From the NCBI GenBank assembly GCA_022446905.1, contig JAKVBT010000001.1, positions 1 to 64,000 of the forward strand: 64,000 nucleotides of DNA. The letters run 5' to 3'. This DNA is from Phycisphaerales bacterium (GTDB lineage Bacteria; Planctomycetota; Phycisphaerae; Phycisphaerales; SM1A02). Of this stretch, positions 46,200 through 54,511 are shown piece after piece; the stretch's first letter is position 1; each line of letters opens with the position of its first letter. A program made the translations under genes and the position numbers. The notes under the pieces are model-generated. The model ran no database searches and was not told the origin of the DNA. It was given only the letters and a program-made list of their open reading frames with translations.

Positions 46200-47083
46200 G
46201 TATCTGCTCCATCAGGCAATGCAATGCCTTGAATCAACTCAACTCGACCAAAGATTTCATCACGCTTGATCGACTGATCCAAGGGCACATGCACAACGCC
46301 ACCACCATCAGAGTCGCTGGCCAGCGCCATGGCGCAATTTTCAATACGGACCGCTGCCGTATCAATATTGAGATGCCCAATAATGAACACATCCACACTC
46401 CAGGCATCAGCCAATAATGACAATTGCTCGCTTGTGAATCGACGGCCCCATGTCATCTGGTATGCACTTCCAAAAGGTCCGCGTCGATCATCTTCCGTCA
46501 ACGACCGTTCTAACACCTCAACATCGAATCTGTTCATCCAGGCATGATCTGGCAGGGCATGTGAGCATTGAATGCCGTTGGGTGTCCGAACCGCAAGGGG
46601 CATGGCAGCAAGTAGTGCATCGACAGCCAATGAGACATCCTCCGACTGCTCGCCAAAAGTCATGACCAAACCATCCTCAAACTGCTCCACACTGTTACCG
46701 CCACCTTTAGTTACTCCTACACCCATGAGTTGAGAGTTCTCATGGTTCCCAAGGAGCGGGTGAACCCGGCCCGGGTACTGCAGTACCAGATCAGCAACCC
46801 GCGCAAGGATGCGCCAACTCATATCGCATCCATGATGCAAGTTCGGACCATGAATGAGTTCCTGGAGCAATAAGTGTCGTTCGCCTTCGTGCAAGGCTGC
46901 GGCATGAATAATGCGGTGAAGATTGGGAAGATGATCGTGTAAGTCACCACTGATCAATAGTGAATCGCCCTGCAGATCAATGCGGCATCCATGTCGACCA
47001 GGGGTCTGAAGCAACACCTCGGCTGCTTCATGAAGCAGCGCACACAGTGGCTCAGGCCGAGACCAGTCGCGATCCGAACTCAT
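46190..47083 (-). CDS. Metallophosphoesterase, atypical PPP-like
   Basis: A 297-residue calcineurin-fold protein. The metal motifs LISGDLHDHLPNLHRI and PLLGNHENSQLMG are clear, and a late His in FIIGHLNIDT probably completes the site. In standard PPP phosphatases a GDxVDRG block lies between the first two motifs; here that place reads LLLQELIHGPN, without the metal Asp. I infer a distinct subfamily, perhaps with altered metal use. The ATG overlaps the methyltransferase stop (ATGA) and the gene runs into tsaB by 10 bases, so the three are one operon. Confidence 0.8.
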   Translation of the reverse strand: MSSDRDWSRPEPLCALLHEAAEVLLQTPGRHGCRIDLQGDSLLISGDLHDHLPNLHRIIHAAALHEGERHLLLQELIHGPNLHHGCDMSWRILARVADLVLQYPGRVHPLLGNHENSQLMGVGVTKGGGNSVEQFEDGLVMTFGEQSEDVSLAVDALLAAMPLAVRTPNGIQCSHALPDHAWMNRFDVEVLERSLTEDDRRGPFGSAYQMTWGRRFTSEQLSLLADAWSVDVFIIGHLNIDTAAVRIENCAMALASDSDGGGVVHVPLDQSIKRDEIFGRVELIQGIALPDGADTWA

Positions 47084-48081
47084 CGTGAGGAGCCTGAAGA
47101 TCGCTTTTGAAAAATGGCAGAAGACCCCCCAACGGATGCGTTCTTGCGCTTCATGCCGATATCTGTCACCCGCTCCCAAGCGCTGGCCGCCGTAACTTCA
47201 GATTGCTCAATGCCGATGGAACGCCGACCATGTGCTCTGGCCACCGTACAGGTGGTTCCACTTCCAGCGAACGGATCCAATACCAGATCGCCAGGATTGG
47301 AACATGACAAGACCACACGCTCAAGGTAGACCTCAGGAATCTGGTTCTGATGTCCGTGCCGCCGCTCCGCATTGTTGCCCTGAATTCGGCCCCAGTATTT
47401 CCCGTACCAGACATCCATAGGCACCCGCATGCCTTTGTTGCTTGATTTCTCCTGCGTGCGTTTATCGCCATAGATGCTGGCGCGATCAGACATCTCAAGT
47501 ACCGAGTCCGGATTCCATGTTCTCGAGTTCGGGTCCTTACAGAAATAGAGCGCATGCACTTTGCTCATAATGAAGGATGAATCTCGATGTTGACCGAATC
47601 GGAAGTGCCACACACACCAATTCATCATCACCAGGCCACGTCGCTTGAGGTGCATGACGATTTCTGCCGCTGTGTCGTCTGGGATATTGACCCAAAGTGA
47701 GCCCGATGGAGACAATGCTTCTATGCAACCATCAAGCCAATCGAAGGTGAATCGCTCATACTGAGCGCGACTCATGTCATCAGACCAGCCGTCGTAGGGA
47801 ACATCCCAATTAAATGGTGGATCTGCAAAGATGAGATCGACTTGACCAATCTCAGGCAGGTTCGCCAAAACCTCGCGGCAATCACCCACGTACATCCTGG
47901 TGTCAGGATCATCAGCCCTCCACCGTGGAATGCAATCTGATGGTGTTGGAATATGGGCATTCAGCGTGTCGCCCAGCATCCTGATACCGCAGGTTTGAAA
48001 CTCCGGTGCGTTGGCTCGATTGACCTGAATTGCCCCACTGGGCCCATGGTGGCCTTTGGTTGTGCCTGCTTCCTGATCCAT
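47080..48081 (-). CDS. Site-specific DNA methyltransferase, beta class (N6-adenine or N4-cytosine)
   Basis: A 333-residue methyltransferase. The catalytic motif IV DPPFNW (about residue 87) comes before the AdoMet motif I DPFAGSGTTCTVA (about residue 271), the order that defines the beta class. The middle target-recognition part, with MPRTWNPDSVLEM-like and KGMRVPMDVWYGKYW segments, matches typical type II-like enzymes. No restriction endonuclease is next to it, so it is probably an orphan regulator of DNA methylation. The target cannot be read. Starts: ATG at 48081 (chosen) or 47979; the frame to 48132 begins with TTG. Confidence 0.9.
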   Translation of the reverse strand: MDQEAGTTKGHHGPSGAIQVNRANAPEFQTCGIRMLGDTLNAHIPTPSDCIPRWRADDPDTRMYVGDCREVLANLPEIGQVDLIFADPPFNWDVPYDGWSDDMSRAQYERFTFDWLDGCIEALSPSGSLWVNIPDDTAAEIVMHLKRRGLVMMNWCVWHFRFGQHRDSSFIMSKVHALYFCKDPNSRTWNPDSVLEMSDRASIYGDKRTQEKSSNKGMRVPMDVWYGKYWGRIQGNNAERRHGHQNQIPEVYLERVVLSCSNPGDLVLDPFAGSGTTCTVARAHGRRSIGIEQSEVTAASAWERVTDIGMKRKNASVGGSSAIFQKRSSGSSR

Positions 48082-48139
48082 ACACCCAGTATTGCAGCAC
48101 CGGGGCGGCGAATCGGCTCTGACAGCGTACAATCAGGCT

Positions 48140-49954
48140 GTGATTCGCCCCTTTTTCATCATTTCCAGCCCATTGCTGCTGACCGCCTGCTCGCCCAGCT
48201 TCAGCACCATTGACCAGCAGGTCAATGAGAAGCTGCTAGAGGGCTCAGATCTGGTCAACGCCACAGTCCCGCCTCGCGCCGTCGAAGACTGGGCTGCCAT
48301 CGATGCGACGGAGGAGGAAATGAACACCCGCCAGCCGGCAACCTGGAATCCCCCGGCCGATGCCATGACCTGGGAGGAATCCAATGCCATGGAAGCGCAG
48401 GAGGTGCTCCGCCGACTCACTGGTTACCAGGAAGAAGTGGAATCTGGCGAATTGCTAACGCTCGACAAAGCCCTCAAGTGGGCGTTCAGCCATGGACGTG
48501 AATATCAGTTTGCAGAAGAGGATTACATCCTGTCTTGCCTCTCCCTGTTGTTACAGGAGCATCTCTGGACACCACAGTTCTCCGACGATGTTGCGCTGCA
48601 GTACTTCCATGAGGATGCCGACAACGACTTCTTGAACTCAGCCACAGCGGTTGTCAATACTCTGGGTGTTTCACAGCGTCTTCCATGGGGCGGCGAAGTG
48701 TCGGCCTCATATGTGGCGACGTTTGCAAGAGAAGTACTTGGTGTCGCGTCTGGAAGCAGCGGCACGACAAGTACACAGATTGGACAATTCACTGTCGGTG
48801 GGAGTATTCCACTGTTACGTGGCGCTGGCATGGTTGCTCAAGAGGGCATCATTCAAGCAGAGCGTAATCTCGTCTATGCCGGCCGCTCTTTCGAAGAATT
48901 TCGCCGCGAATTCTGGTTTAGTGTTTACAGCGGCTGGCTTGACCTACTTGTTCAACAACAAGAACTCGACAACGCCCGGGAGTCCGTAGAACTACTCGAT
49001 ACATTGGCCGAACGTCAGCGAGCGTTGTACGACGCCGGTCGGGCGCGACTGTATGACGCTGCAGAAGCCGAGAACAGGGCCCTGCAAGAGCGGTCCCGAC
49101 TCGCCGGACTGTGGGAGTCCTACCGACTCGGCATTGATCGGTTTAAGTTGCTCATTAACTGGCCAATCGATACACCCATTACCATCGAACAAGAAACGAT
49201 GGCACTTGGCCCTCCACTGGCTTCACTCGATGCATCCGTTGAAAAAGCACTGATGCAACGGCTGGATCTACAAACATCGCGTGATCGCCTGATAGATGAC
49301 CAACGGGGTGTCCGAAATGCGCTCAATTCTGTACTGCCAAACCTGGATCTGGCCGGACAGATTCGTTTTGGTTCCAATGACACCTACTACTACGACGCAG
49401 TGCTGCCTTCCGCTGAAGATCTTGATGCAGAGGCCTCACTGACCCTGGGCCTGCCCCTTGATCGGGAGCAGGAACGACTAGCTGTGCGATCATCTCAGGT
49501 TGAACTCGAGCGTGCCAGACGGGAGTACCGGCGACAGCGTGATTCTGTAGCTATTGAAGTACGAAATGCTGTTCGAGACATTGATGCAAACCTGTTCTCG
49601 CTGGACATCCAGCGTCGCAATGTCGATATCGCAAGAGTGAATATTGAATCCATCGATGCAGACCCGGACTCCTACACCGTGCTTGATCAACTGGCCGCCA
49701 TTCAGTCGCTTCAACAAGCGCAAAATGGACGAGCCAGAGCTTTCCGAGCCATGCAGCGATCCATCTTCCGATACCTCCTCGACACCGGCCAGATGCGGAT
49801 TTCTGCAGACGCCACCCTTGAGCCGCTTCCGGGCATGGTTGTACGCTTCACCGATTCCCTCTCCTGGGAGCCAGAAGCCCATACGAATGCCACGATGGAT
49901 CAGAATTGGGATGAAGCCGGAGCATCAGAGAATTACACTGGTGCGCTCCCATGA
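48140..49954 (+). CDS. TolC-family outer-membrane efflux lipoprotein
   Basis: A 604-residue protein. GTG at 48140 gives the lipoprotein signal IRPFFIISSPLLLTAC, with the lipobox Cys at about residue 17. The TTG further upstream gives a poorer N-terminus. The long alternating helical segments (for example LDNARESVELLDTLAERQRAL and the paired block near VRSSQVELERARREYRRQ) match the two repeats of the TolC tunnel. It forms the outer-membrane duct of a tripartite exporter. It is followed by an adaptor gene overlapping by ATGA, and is divergent from the methyltransferase with 58 bases between. Confidence 0.88.
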   Translation: MIRPFFIISSPLLLTACSPSFSTIDQQVNEKLLEGSDLVNATVPPRAVEDWAAIDATEEEMNTRQPATWNPPADAMTWEESNAMEAQEVLRRLTGYQEEVESGELLTLDKALKWAFSHGREYQFAEEDYILSCLSLLLQEHLWTPQFSDDVALQYFHEDADNDFLNSATAVVNTLGVSQRLPWGGEVSASYVATFAREVLGVASGSSGTTSTQIGQFTVGGSIPLLRGAGMVAQEGIIQAERNLVYAGRSFEEFRREFWFSVYSGWLDLLVQQQELDNARESVELLDTLAERQRALYDAGRARLYDAAEAENRALQERSRLAGLWESYRLGIDRFKLLINWPIDTPITIEQETMALGPPLASLDASVEKALMQRLDLQTSRDRLIDDQRGVRNALNSVLPNLDLAGQIRFGSNDTYYYDAVLPSAEDLDAEASLTLGLPLDREQERLAVRSSQVELERARREYRRQRDSVAIEVRNAVRDIDANLFSLDIQRRNVDIARVNIESIDADPDSYTVLDQLAAIQSLQQAQNGRARAFRAMQRSIFRYLLDTGQMRISADATLEPLPGMVVRFTDSLSWEPEAHTNATMDQNWDEAGASENYTGALP

Positions 49955-51489
49955 TCCCCAGCAAACGCCGTCAACACGTACGACATGCCCGGCGGGGTAT
50001 GAGTTCTACTGGCATCGCGGTTGCCGCAGCAGCGGTCGTCGTACTGATTTCTATTTCACTCATTGGTTCGGGTGTTGGTGCTGGTGGCGCATTACGGGCC
50101 CAATCAACGCACGAAGTTGTCGTCGGCTCCTTTGATGTCACCATTCCAGCCTCTGGCGAACTTGAATCTGGGGATCAGGTTGAAATTCGAAGTCTTCTGG
50201 ATGGCAATGCAACAATCACTGAGATTGTTGAAGAAGGAACCTCCGTGCAAAAGGGAGATCTCCTGGTCCGCCTAGACAATCAGCAGACCATCGAACGTAT
50301 TCAATCTGCAGAAGAAGATCTGACTGAGGCTACCAACCGGGTTGAAACCAAAACTGCCGACCTCGCCATTTCACAAAAGGGCCGTGAGTCAAGTCTGGCC
50401 GCTGCGCAAGTTGCCGTCGATCAAGCCACACTCGCCCTGCAAGCATGGGCAGAGGGTGATGCTGTTGCAACACGCAACGAAATGGCCCTCGCAGTCAGGA
50501 CTGCGGAGAAGGACTACTCAAGGCTTGAGGAGAAGTACCAGAAGTCCATTGAACTGCGGAGCAAAGATTTCATCAGCCAGAACGATCTTGAACAGGATGA
50601 GATCGCGATGATTCGGGCAGAGGCTGCACTGTCTCGGGCCAAACTTAACCAGGAGGTCTACAACAAGTACACCTTCAAGAAAGATAAGCAGCGTTTTGAA
50701 TCAAACTTGGATCAGGCCAAAGATGAACTTGTCCGTACCGAAACTCGCACCGAAGCTACTGTCAGAAGCACAGAGAGCACTTTGGAAGCAGCACAAGCAA
50801 ATCTAGAGTCAAAACAAGAACGTCTCGATCGCTACCGTCGCGATCTCGAAGCATGCACGATGTACTCGCCTGGGGATGGCCTAGTGGTGTATGGGACGTC
50901 AATTGGAGAAGGCCGCAGAGATCGCGATGAATCACTCCGTGTAGGCACCAATGTCTCACGCAACCGCCTTCTCATTGTGTTGCCTGACACTCGCCGCATG
51001 CTGGCCAGCGTCAAAGTCAATGAAGCGCTCAGTGGACTCGTCAAGGCAGGGCAAACTGCCCTTGTCCGGCTTGACGCCTTTCCCGACACGGTTGTGAATG
51101 GAACCGTGACCTCGATTGGGGTATTGGCAGAGAGTGGCGGTTGGCGTGATCCAAACCGCCGAGACTACTCCGTCACAATTGAACTTGATAATTCAGATGG
51201 CCTACCGCTCAAGCCGTCAATGCGTTGCAAAGCACGCATTCTCGTTGAGCAAGTCGAAGACGCGATGTATGTCCCGGTTCAGGCGGTACACCGTGTTGGA
51301 CGCGGCGCCATGGCCTATATCCAGTCTGGTGGAGATGTTGAGGCCCGGCAGGTGCAAGTCGGCCGCACCAGCGAGCTGTACGCTGAAATCTTAGACGGCG
51401 TGTCCGCAGGTGAGTCTGTATTGCTTGCTGATCCCCCCGCAGGCGCCGTGGCTGAATCCCAAGCACCTCCTACAGGTCGCCCTCGTTAG
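49951..51489 (+). CDS. Periplasmic adaptor (HlyD/RND membrane-fusion family)
   Basis: A 512-residue protein with one N-terminal membrane anchor (about residues 20-42). It continues with the first biotinyl-lipoyl half (EIRSLLDGNATITEIVEEGT), a very long coiled-coil hairpin (about 105-295), the second half and a beta-barrel domain with ARILVEQVEDAMYVPVQAV. Adaptors of this type join a TolC duct to an inner-membrane pump. No RND or ABC pump gene follows; the next gene runs the other way. The pump must be elsewhere, or the pair supports a different process. Confidence 0.9.
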   Translation: MIPSKRRQHVRHARRGMSSTGIAVAAAAVVVLISISLIGSGVGAGGALRAQSTHEVVVGSFDVTIPASGELESGDQVEIRSLLDGNATITEIVEEGTSVQKGDLLVRLDNQQTIERIQSAEEDLTEATNRVETKTADLAISQKGRESSLAAAQVAVDQATLALQAWAEGDAVATRNEMALAVRTAEKDYSRLEEKYQKSIELRSKDFISQNDLEQDEIAMIRAEAALSRAKLNQEVYNKYTFKKDKQRFESNLDQAKDELVRTETRTEATVRSTESTLEAAQANLESKQERLDRYRRDLEACTMYSPGDGLVVYGTSIGEGRRDRDESLRVGTNVSRNRLLIVLPDTRRMLASVKVNEALSGLVKAGQTALVRLDAFPDTVVNGTVTSIGVLAESGGWRDPNRRDYSVTIELDNSDGLPLKPSMRCKARILVEQVEDAMYVPVQAVHRVGRGAMAYIQSGGDVEARQVQVGRTSELYAEILDGVSAGESVLLADPPAGAVAESQAPPTGRPR

Positions 51490-51527
51490 AAATTGACGTA
51501 TAGGTACAGCAACCTCGTCCGGGGCTG

Positions 51528-52127
51528 TCAACTTCCCCAACGCACATCCAGATCGTGCGGCACACCAAATCGATCGAGAATTCTCCCAACCATGAAGTCG
51601 ACCATGTCATCGATGTGATTTGGCTTCATATAAAATCCAGGTGCCAGCGGCATGATGATGGCACCAGCTCCAGCAAGTCGATCCATGTTTCCAATGTCGA
51701 TTCGGCTCAGTGGTGTCTCTCGATGCGCCAGGAGAAGTGTCCTGCCCTCTTTGAGCGTGACCGCAGCCGCTCGCTGTAAGAGCGTTGTCGTCATCCCTGA
51801 TGCCAGGGCACCAAGGGTATTGCTTGAGCATGGCACAATGATCATCCCATCGTGGGCAAATGAGCCACTGGCGATAAGCGCTCCCATGTCCTTGCCAGAG
51901 TGCATAAACAATTTAGAAGCATCCTCGTCACCAGCGAGCGATTCTGGTGTCACTGGCGCAATGCCCGACTCTTCGCCCAGCAGTCGCCGCCCAAGTTCCG
52001 ACACGGCAACATGCACCTCAACTGAGGCGGCAAGCAGGCATTGGATGGTCTTGACGGCATAGGGCGCTCCAGAGGCTCCAGAGATCCCAACGACCAAGCG
52101 GGCAGGTGGTGACTGAACATTCGGCAT
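51528..52127 (-). CDS. ubiX: Flavin prenyltransferase UbiX
   Basis: A 199-residue enzyme that makes prenylated FMN, the cofactor of the UbiD decarboxylases, from FMN and dimethylallyl phosphate. The blocks RLVVGISGASGAPYAVK, the phosphate loop VPCSSNTLGALASGMTTTLLQRAAAV, and LLLAHRETPLSRIDIGNM are diagnostic. The Trp seen in some relatives is absent at IIMPLAPGFY, which is normal. UbiD is not in the window. Confidence 0.95.
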   Translation of the reverse strand: MPNVQSPPARLVVGISGASGAPYAVKTIQCLLAASVEVHVAVSELGRRLLGEESGIAPVTPESLAGDEDASKLFMHSGKDMGALIASGSFAHDGMIIVPCSSNTLGALASGMTTTLLQRAAAVTLKEGRTLLLAHRETPLSRIDIGNMDRLAGAGAIIMPLAPGFYMKPNHIDDMVDFMVGRILDRFGVPHDLDVRWGS

Positions 52128-52219
52128 CCCTGCATTTTAGGTCAACGTGGACATGTGGTGGACCATTCCCGCCTTCAGATGTGGCACTACACTGGACGAT
52201 TGAGAATGGAGACCCCCTC

Positions 52220-52801
52220 ATGCCCAACCACGGATGGATGATGGCCCTGACGTCCCTGACCCTGATGGCCTCATGTGCCCCTCAGGCACACTGGCCCAGC
52301 AATGATGAGGCCCAGGCGACAACGCCTGACCATAGTGCTGTTGTGGAAGTCATTGCCACATCAGTGGACTGGTGGACTACACGATCGCCATCTGCCACCT
52401 CTACGGGTCCGGTCATGGTGGCTTTAACCCCTTCGCTTGAAGACACTCGAGCCGGGGTCGCTGCCGAACTCCCGGCGTGCGAAGTCGTTGACTTGGGTCA
52501 GCCCAATGCCATCATCATTGAGGGTGTACGCATGCACATCGGTTCTGCCCAAGTCGACCTGAGTGCTCCCCGAGTTGATCGTGGCCGCCAATTGCTGACC
52601 TTGAACCTACAAAAGTTCCCCTTAACTGCATGGGAAGTGCGAGGTGCTAACTGGTGGCGGTTCAACGATCGCCAGTTGGATCGCATCACCAACGCGGCGC
52701 ACATGACAGCAATCGACAAAGATGACTTTGAGAGCAGCGAGGACGACGCTTCAAGCGGCAGCACGCCTGAGGCGACTGCCAACGCCACCGATGACCACTG
52801 A
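52220..52801 (+). CDS. Putative lipoprotein, function unknown
   Basis: A 193-residue product starting MPNHGWMMALTSLTLMASC, a lipoprotein signal with Cys at residue 19. The mature part is Thr/Ser-rich at first, then beta-like, with a Ser/Glu/Asp-rich C-terminus. No domain is recognised. It ends 11 bases into the deaminase gene, so the two are coupled. The longer frame to 52106 overlaps ubiX antisense. Confidence 0.65.
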   Translation: MPNHGWMMALTSLTLMASCAPQAHWPSNDEAQATTPDHSAVVEVIATSVDWWTTRSPSATSTGPVMVALTPSLEDTRAGVAAELPACEVVDLGQPNAIIIEGVRMHIGSAQVDLSAPRVDRGRQLLTLNLQKFPLTAWEVRGANWWRFNDRQLDRITNAAHMTAIDKDDFESSEDDASSGSTPEATANATDDH

Positions 52802-53249
52802 CAATACGCACGTTGGAGACTGGCTCAACGCCGCCATCGAACAAGCGGAAATGTCTTGGCATCAAGGGGGGATTCCCATTGGATCTGTGTTGGCCGACGC
52901 ATCCACTGGAGAGATCGTCTCGCGTGGTCATAATGAGCGTGTCCAAAAAGGCGACCCCACGGCTCACGCAGAGGTGGCCTGTATTCGCAGCGCCGGCCGG
53001 CGACGGGACTGGCAATCCCTGACGCTCGTGTCCACACTAAGTCCATGCTCCATGTGCAGCGGTACCGCAGTGCTATTCAAGATCCCGCACGTCATCGTCG
53101 GTGAGAACATGTCATTTCAGGGGGCTGAACAGTGGATGATTGATCACGGCATCAAGTTGACCATCTTGAATGATCCTCGCTGTATCGCACTCATGGAGCG
53201 ACTCTTGTGTGAGAAGCCCGATCTTTGGGCCGAGGACATTGGTCAATAG
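52791..53249 (+). CDS. Cytosine deaminase-like zinc enzyme, fungal FCY1 type
   Basis: A 152-residue deaminase of the CDA fold. Zinc ligands are in the HAEVACI and SPCSMCSG motifs, with the catalytic Glu after the His. Several segments match yeast cytosine deaminase closely: TLSPCSMCSG, IPHVIVGENMSF, and the end PDLWAEDIGQ beside the yeast form PQDWFEDIGE. I infer deamination of cytosine to uracil for pyrimidine salvage, though relatives may take other bases. It overlaps the preceding lipoprotein gene by 11 bases. I placed the start at 52791, since upstream codons read into that gene. Confidence 0.9.
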   Translation: MTTDNTHVGDWLNAAIEQAEMSWHQGGIPIGSVLADASTGEIVSRGHNERVQKGDPTAHAEVACIRSAGRRRDWQSLTLVSTLSPCSMCSGTAVLFKIPHVIVGENMSFQGAEQWMIDHGIKLTILNDPRCIALMERLLCEKPDLWAEDIGQ

Positions 53250-53278
53250 GACCGCTGGCTGGTACACGTAGAATTTTA

Positions 53279-54511
53279 TTAGGTCAAAGCCACCCAAACA
53301 AAGAAACCCAACACCGCCATCGTCGCAGTTCGGCCAAGCCAATGGCTTGCCATCGTCCCTGTCCACGACCGACGTAAAAGCAGCAGCAGCACGATCGCTA
53401 GCATTGGCAAAAAGTACGCACCTATCACTGTGTAAATGAGTTGCACTTTTTCAAATCGCATAATGGCCTGTGCAACTGGTAGCGTTGCGATTCCAATCAG
53501 ACACCATCGAGCAATAGATGTGCGCTCTAGTGAGTCGGGTTGTAATGGCGGTCGGCCCAAAGCCCCGCGGATCACATCTGCCAGGATCATCGGTACCGAC
53601 TGCCACACACCAAGCATGCTGCTGACGATGGCTGCCCAGCCGCCGACCAAGAAAACCCATCTCGACCATGCGCCGATTTGTGCTCCAAGCGTGTCCGCAA
53701 TAGAGACTAGAAGACCAACCCCTGAACCATCGAGGTGAGGAATATTGGACGCGATAATGACCATGGCGATACCGAAGATCGCAGTCATTAAGTACCCCGC
53801 CATTAAGTCAATGCGGCACATCTGGATGTCGCGGGGCGTACGTCGTCCCTGCTGCGATAACCAATAGCCATAACACAACATCGTGACCGTTCCTCCAACA
53901 CCACCAATCAGCGCGATGGTCCATGCTCTGCCACCTTCGACACTTGGAACCGTTGGCACAAGTAGGCCTTTGAAAGCCACTGGCAGATCAATCTCGACCA
54001 TCGCTGCTGTGAAAACCACCACCGCGACCATGATCAGAATGCCTACAGCCATACACCGCTCAAACACACGGAATCCACCCCGCCAGACCAAAGCCAGGCA
54101 TGACAGTGACCAGACACTTCCCCAAATCACTTTGCCAACCGTGTCTCCAGTAGGTAGTGGCAACAGAGCCTGGGTCGCCACACCAGTTGCGCTAATAAGG
54201 GCCGCTGCCACAATCCATGTCCATGGAATGAGGTAAAGCAAAAAAGCCCAGAGCGCCCAACGGCCAAGCCGCTGCCCAACGCCAGCAACCAGTGTTTGTC
54301 CGGTCGCCACCTGCCATCTTGCAATGCCTTCGGTCAAGACGTACTTCATCACAGCGCCGAGCAGTACCGCCCAAAGCACCGCGGTCCCGAGCTTTGAGCC
54401 TGCAAAGCCAGCTGTCGCAAGGTCGCCGGCGCCCACGCCAGTTGCAGCAATGAGCAATCCTGGTCCAAAAAGTGTCAGCAGGCTTCTCGAAGAGGCCTTT
54501 GTTGCACTCAC
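53279..54511 (-). CDS. NRAMP-related membrane transporter with altered metal site
   Basis: A 410-residue protein with about eleven membrane helices. The overall pattern (GPGLLIAATGVGAGDLATAGF in TM1, SMLGVWQSVPMIL in a later helix) fits the NRAMP family. The TM1 metal motif DPGN of classical Mn/Fe carriers is replaced (G-A-G-D), and the TM6 MPHN-type motif is not found. The transported substrate is therefore unclear. The start is a GTG overlapping the thiolase stop (GTGA), so they share a transcript. Confidence 0.8.
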   Translation of the reverse strand: MSATKASSRSLLTLFGPGLLIAATGVGAGDLATAGFAGSKLGTAVLWAVLLGAVMKYVLTEGIARWQVATGQTLVAGVGQRLGRWALWAFLLYLIPWTWIVAAALISATGVATQALLPLPTGDTVGKVIWGSVWSLSCLALVWRGGFRVFERCMAVGILIMVAVVVFTAAMVEIDLPVAFKGLLVPTVPSVEGGRAWTIALIGGVGGTVTMLCYGYWLSQQGRRTPRDIQMCRIDLMAGYLMTAIFGIAMVIIASNIPHLDGSGVGLLVSIADTLGAQIGAWSRWVFLVGGWAAIVSSMLGVWQSVPMILADVIRGALGRPPLQPDSLERTSIARWCLIGIATLPVAQAIMRFEKVQLIYTVIGAYFLPMLAIVLLLLLRRSWTGTMASHWLGRTATMAVLGFFVWVALT

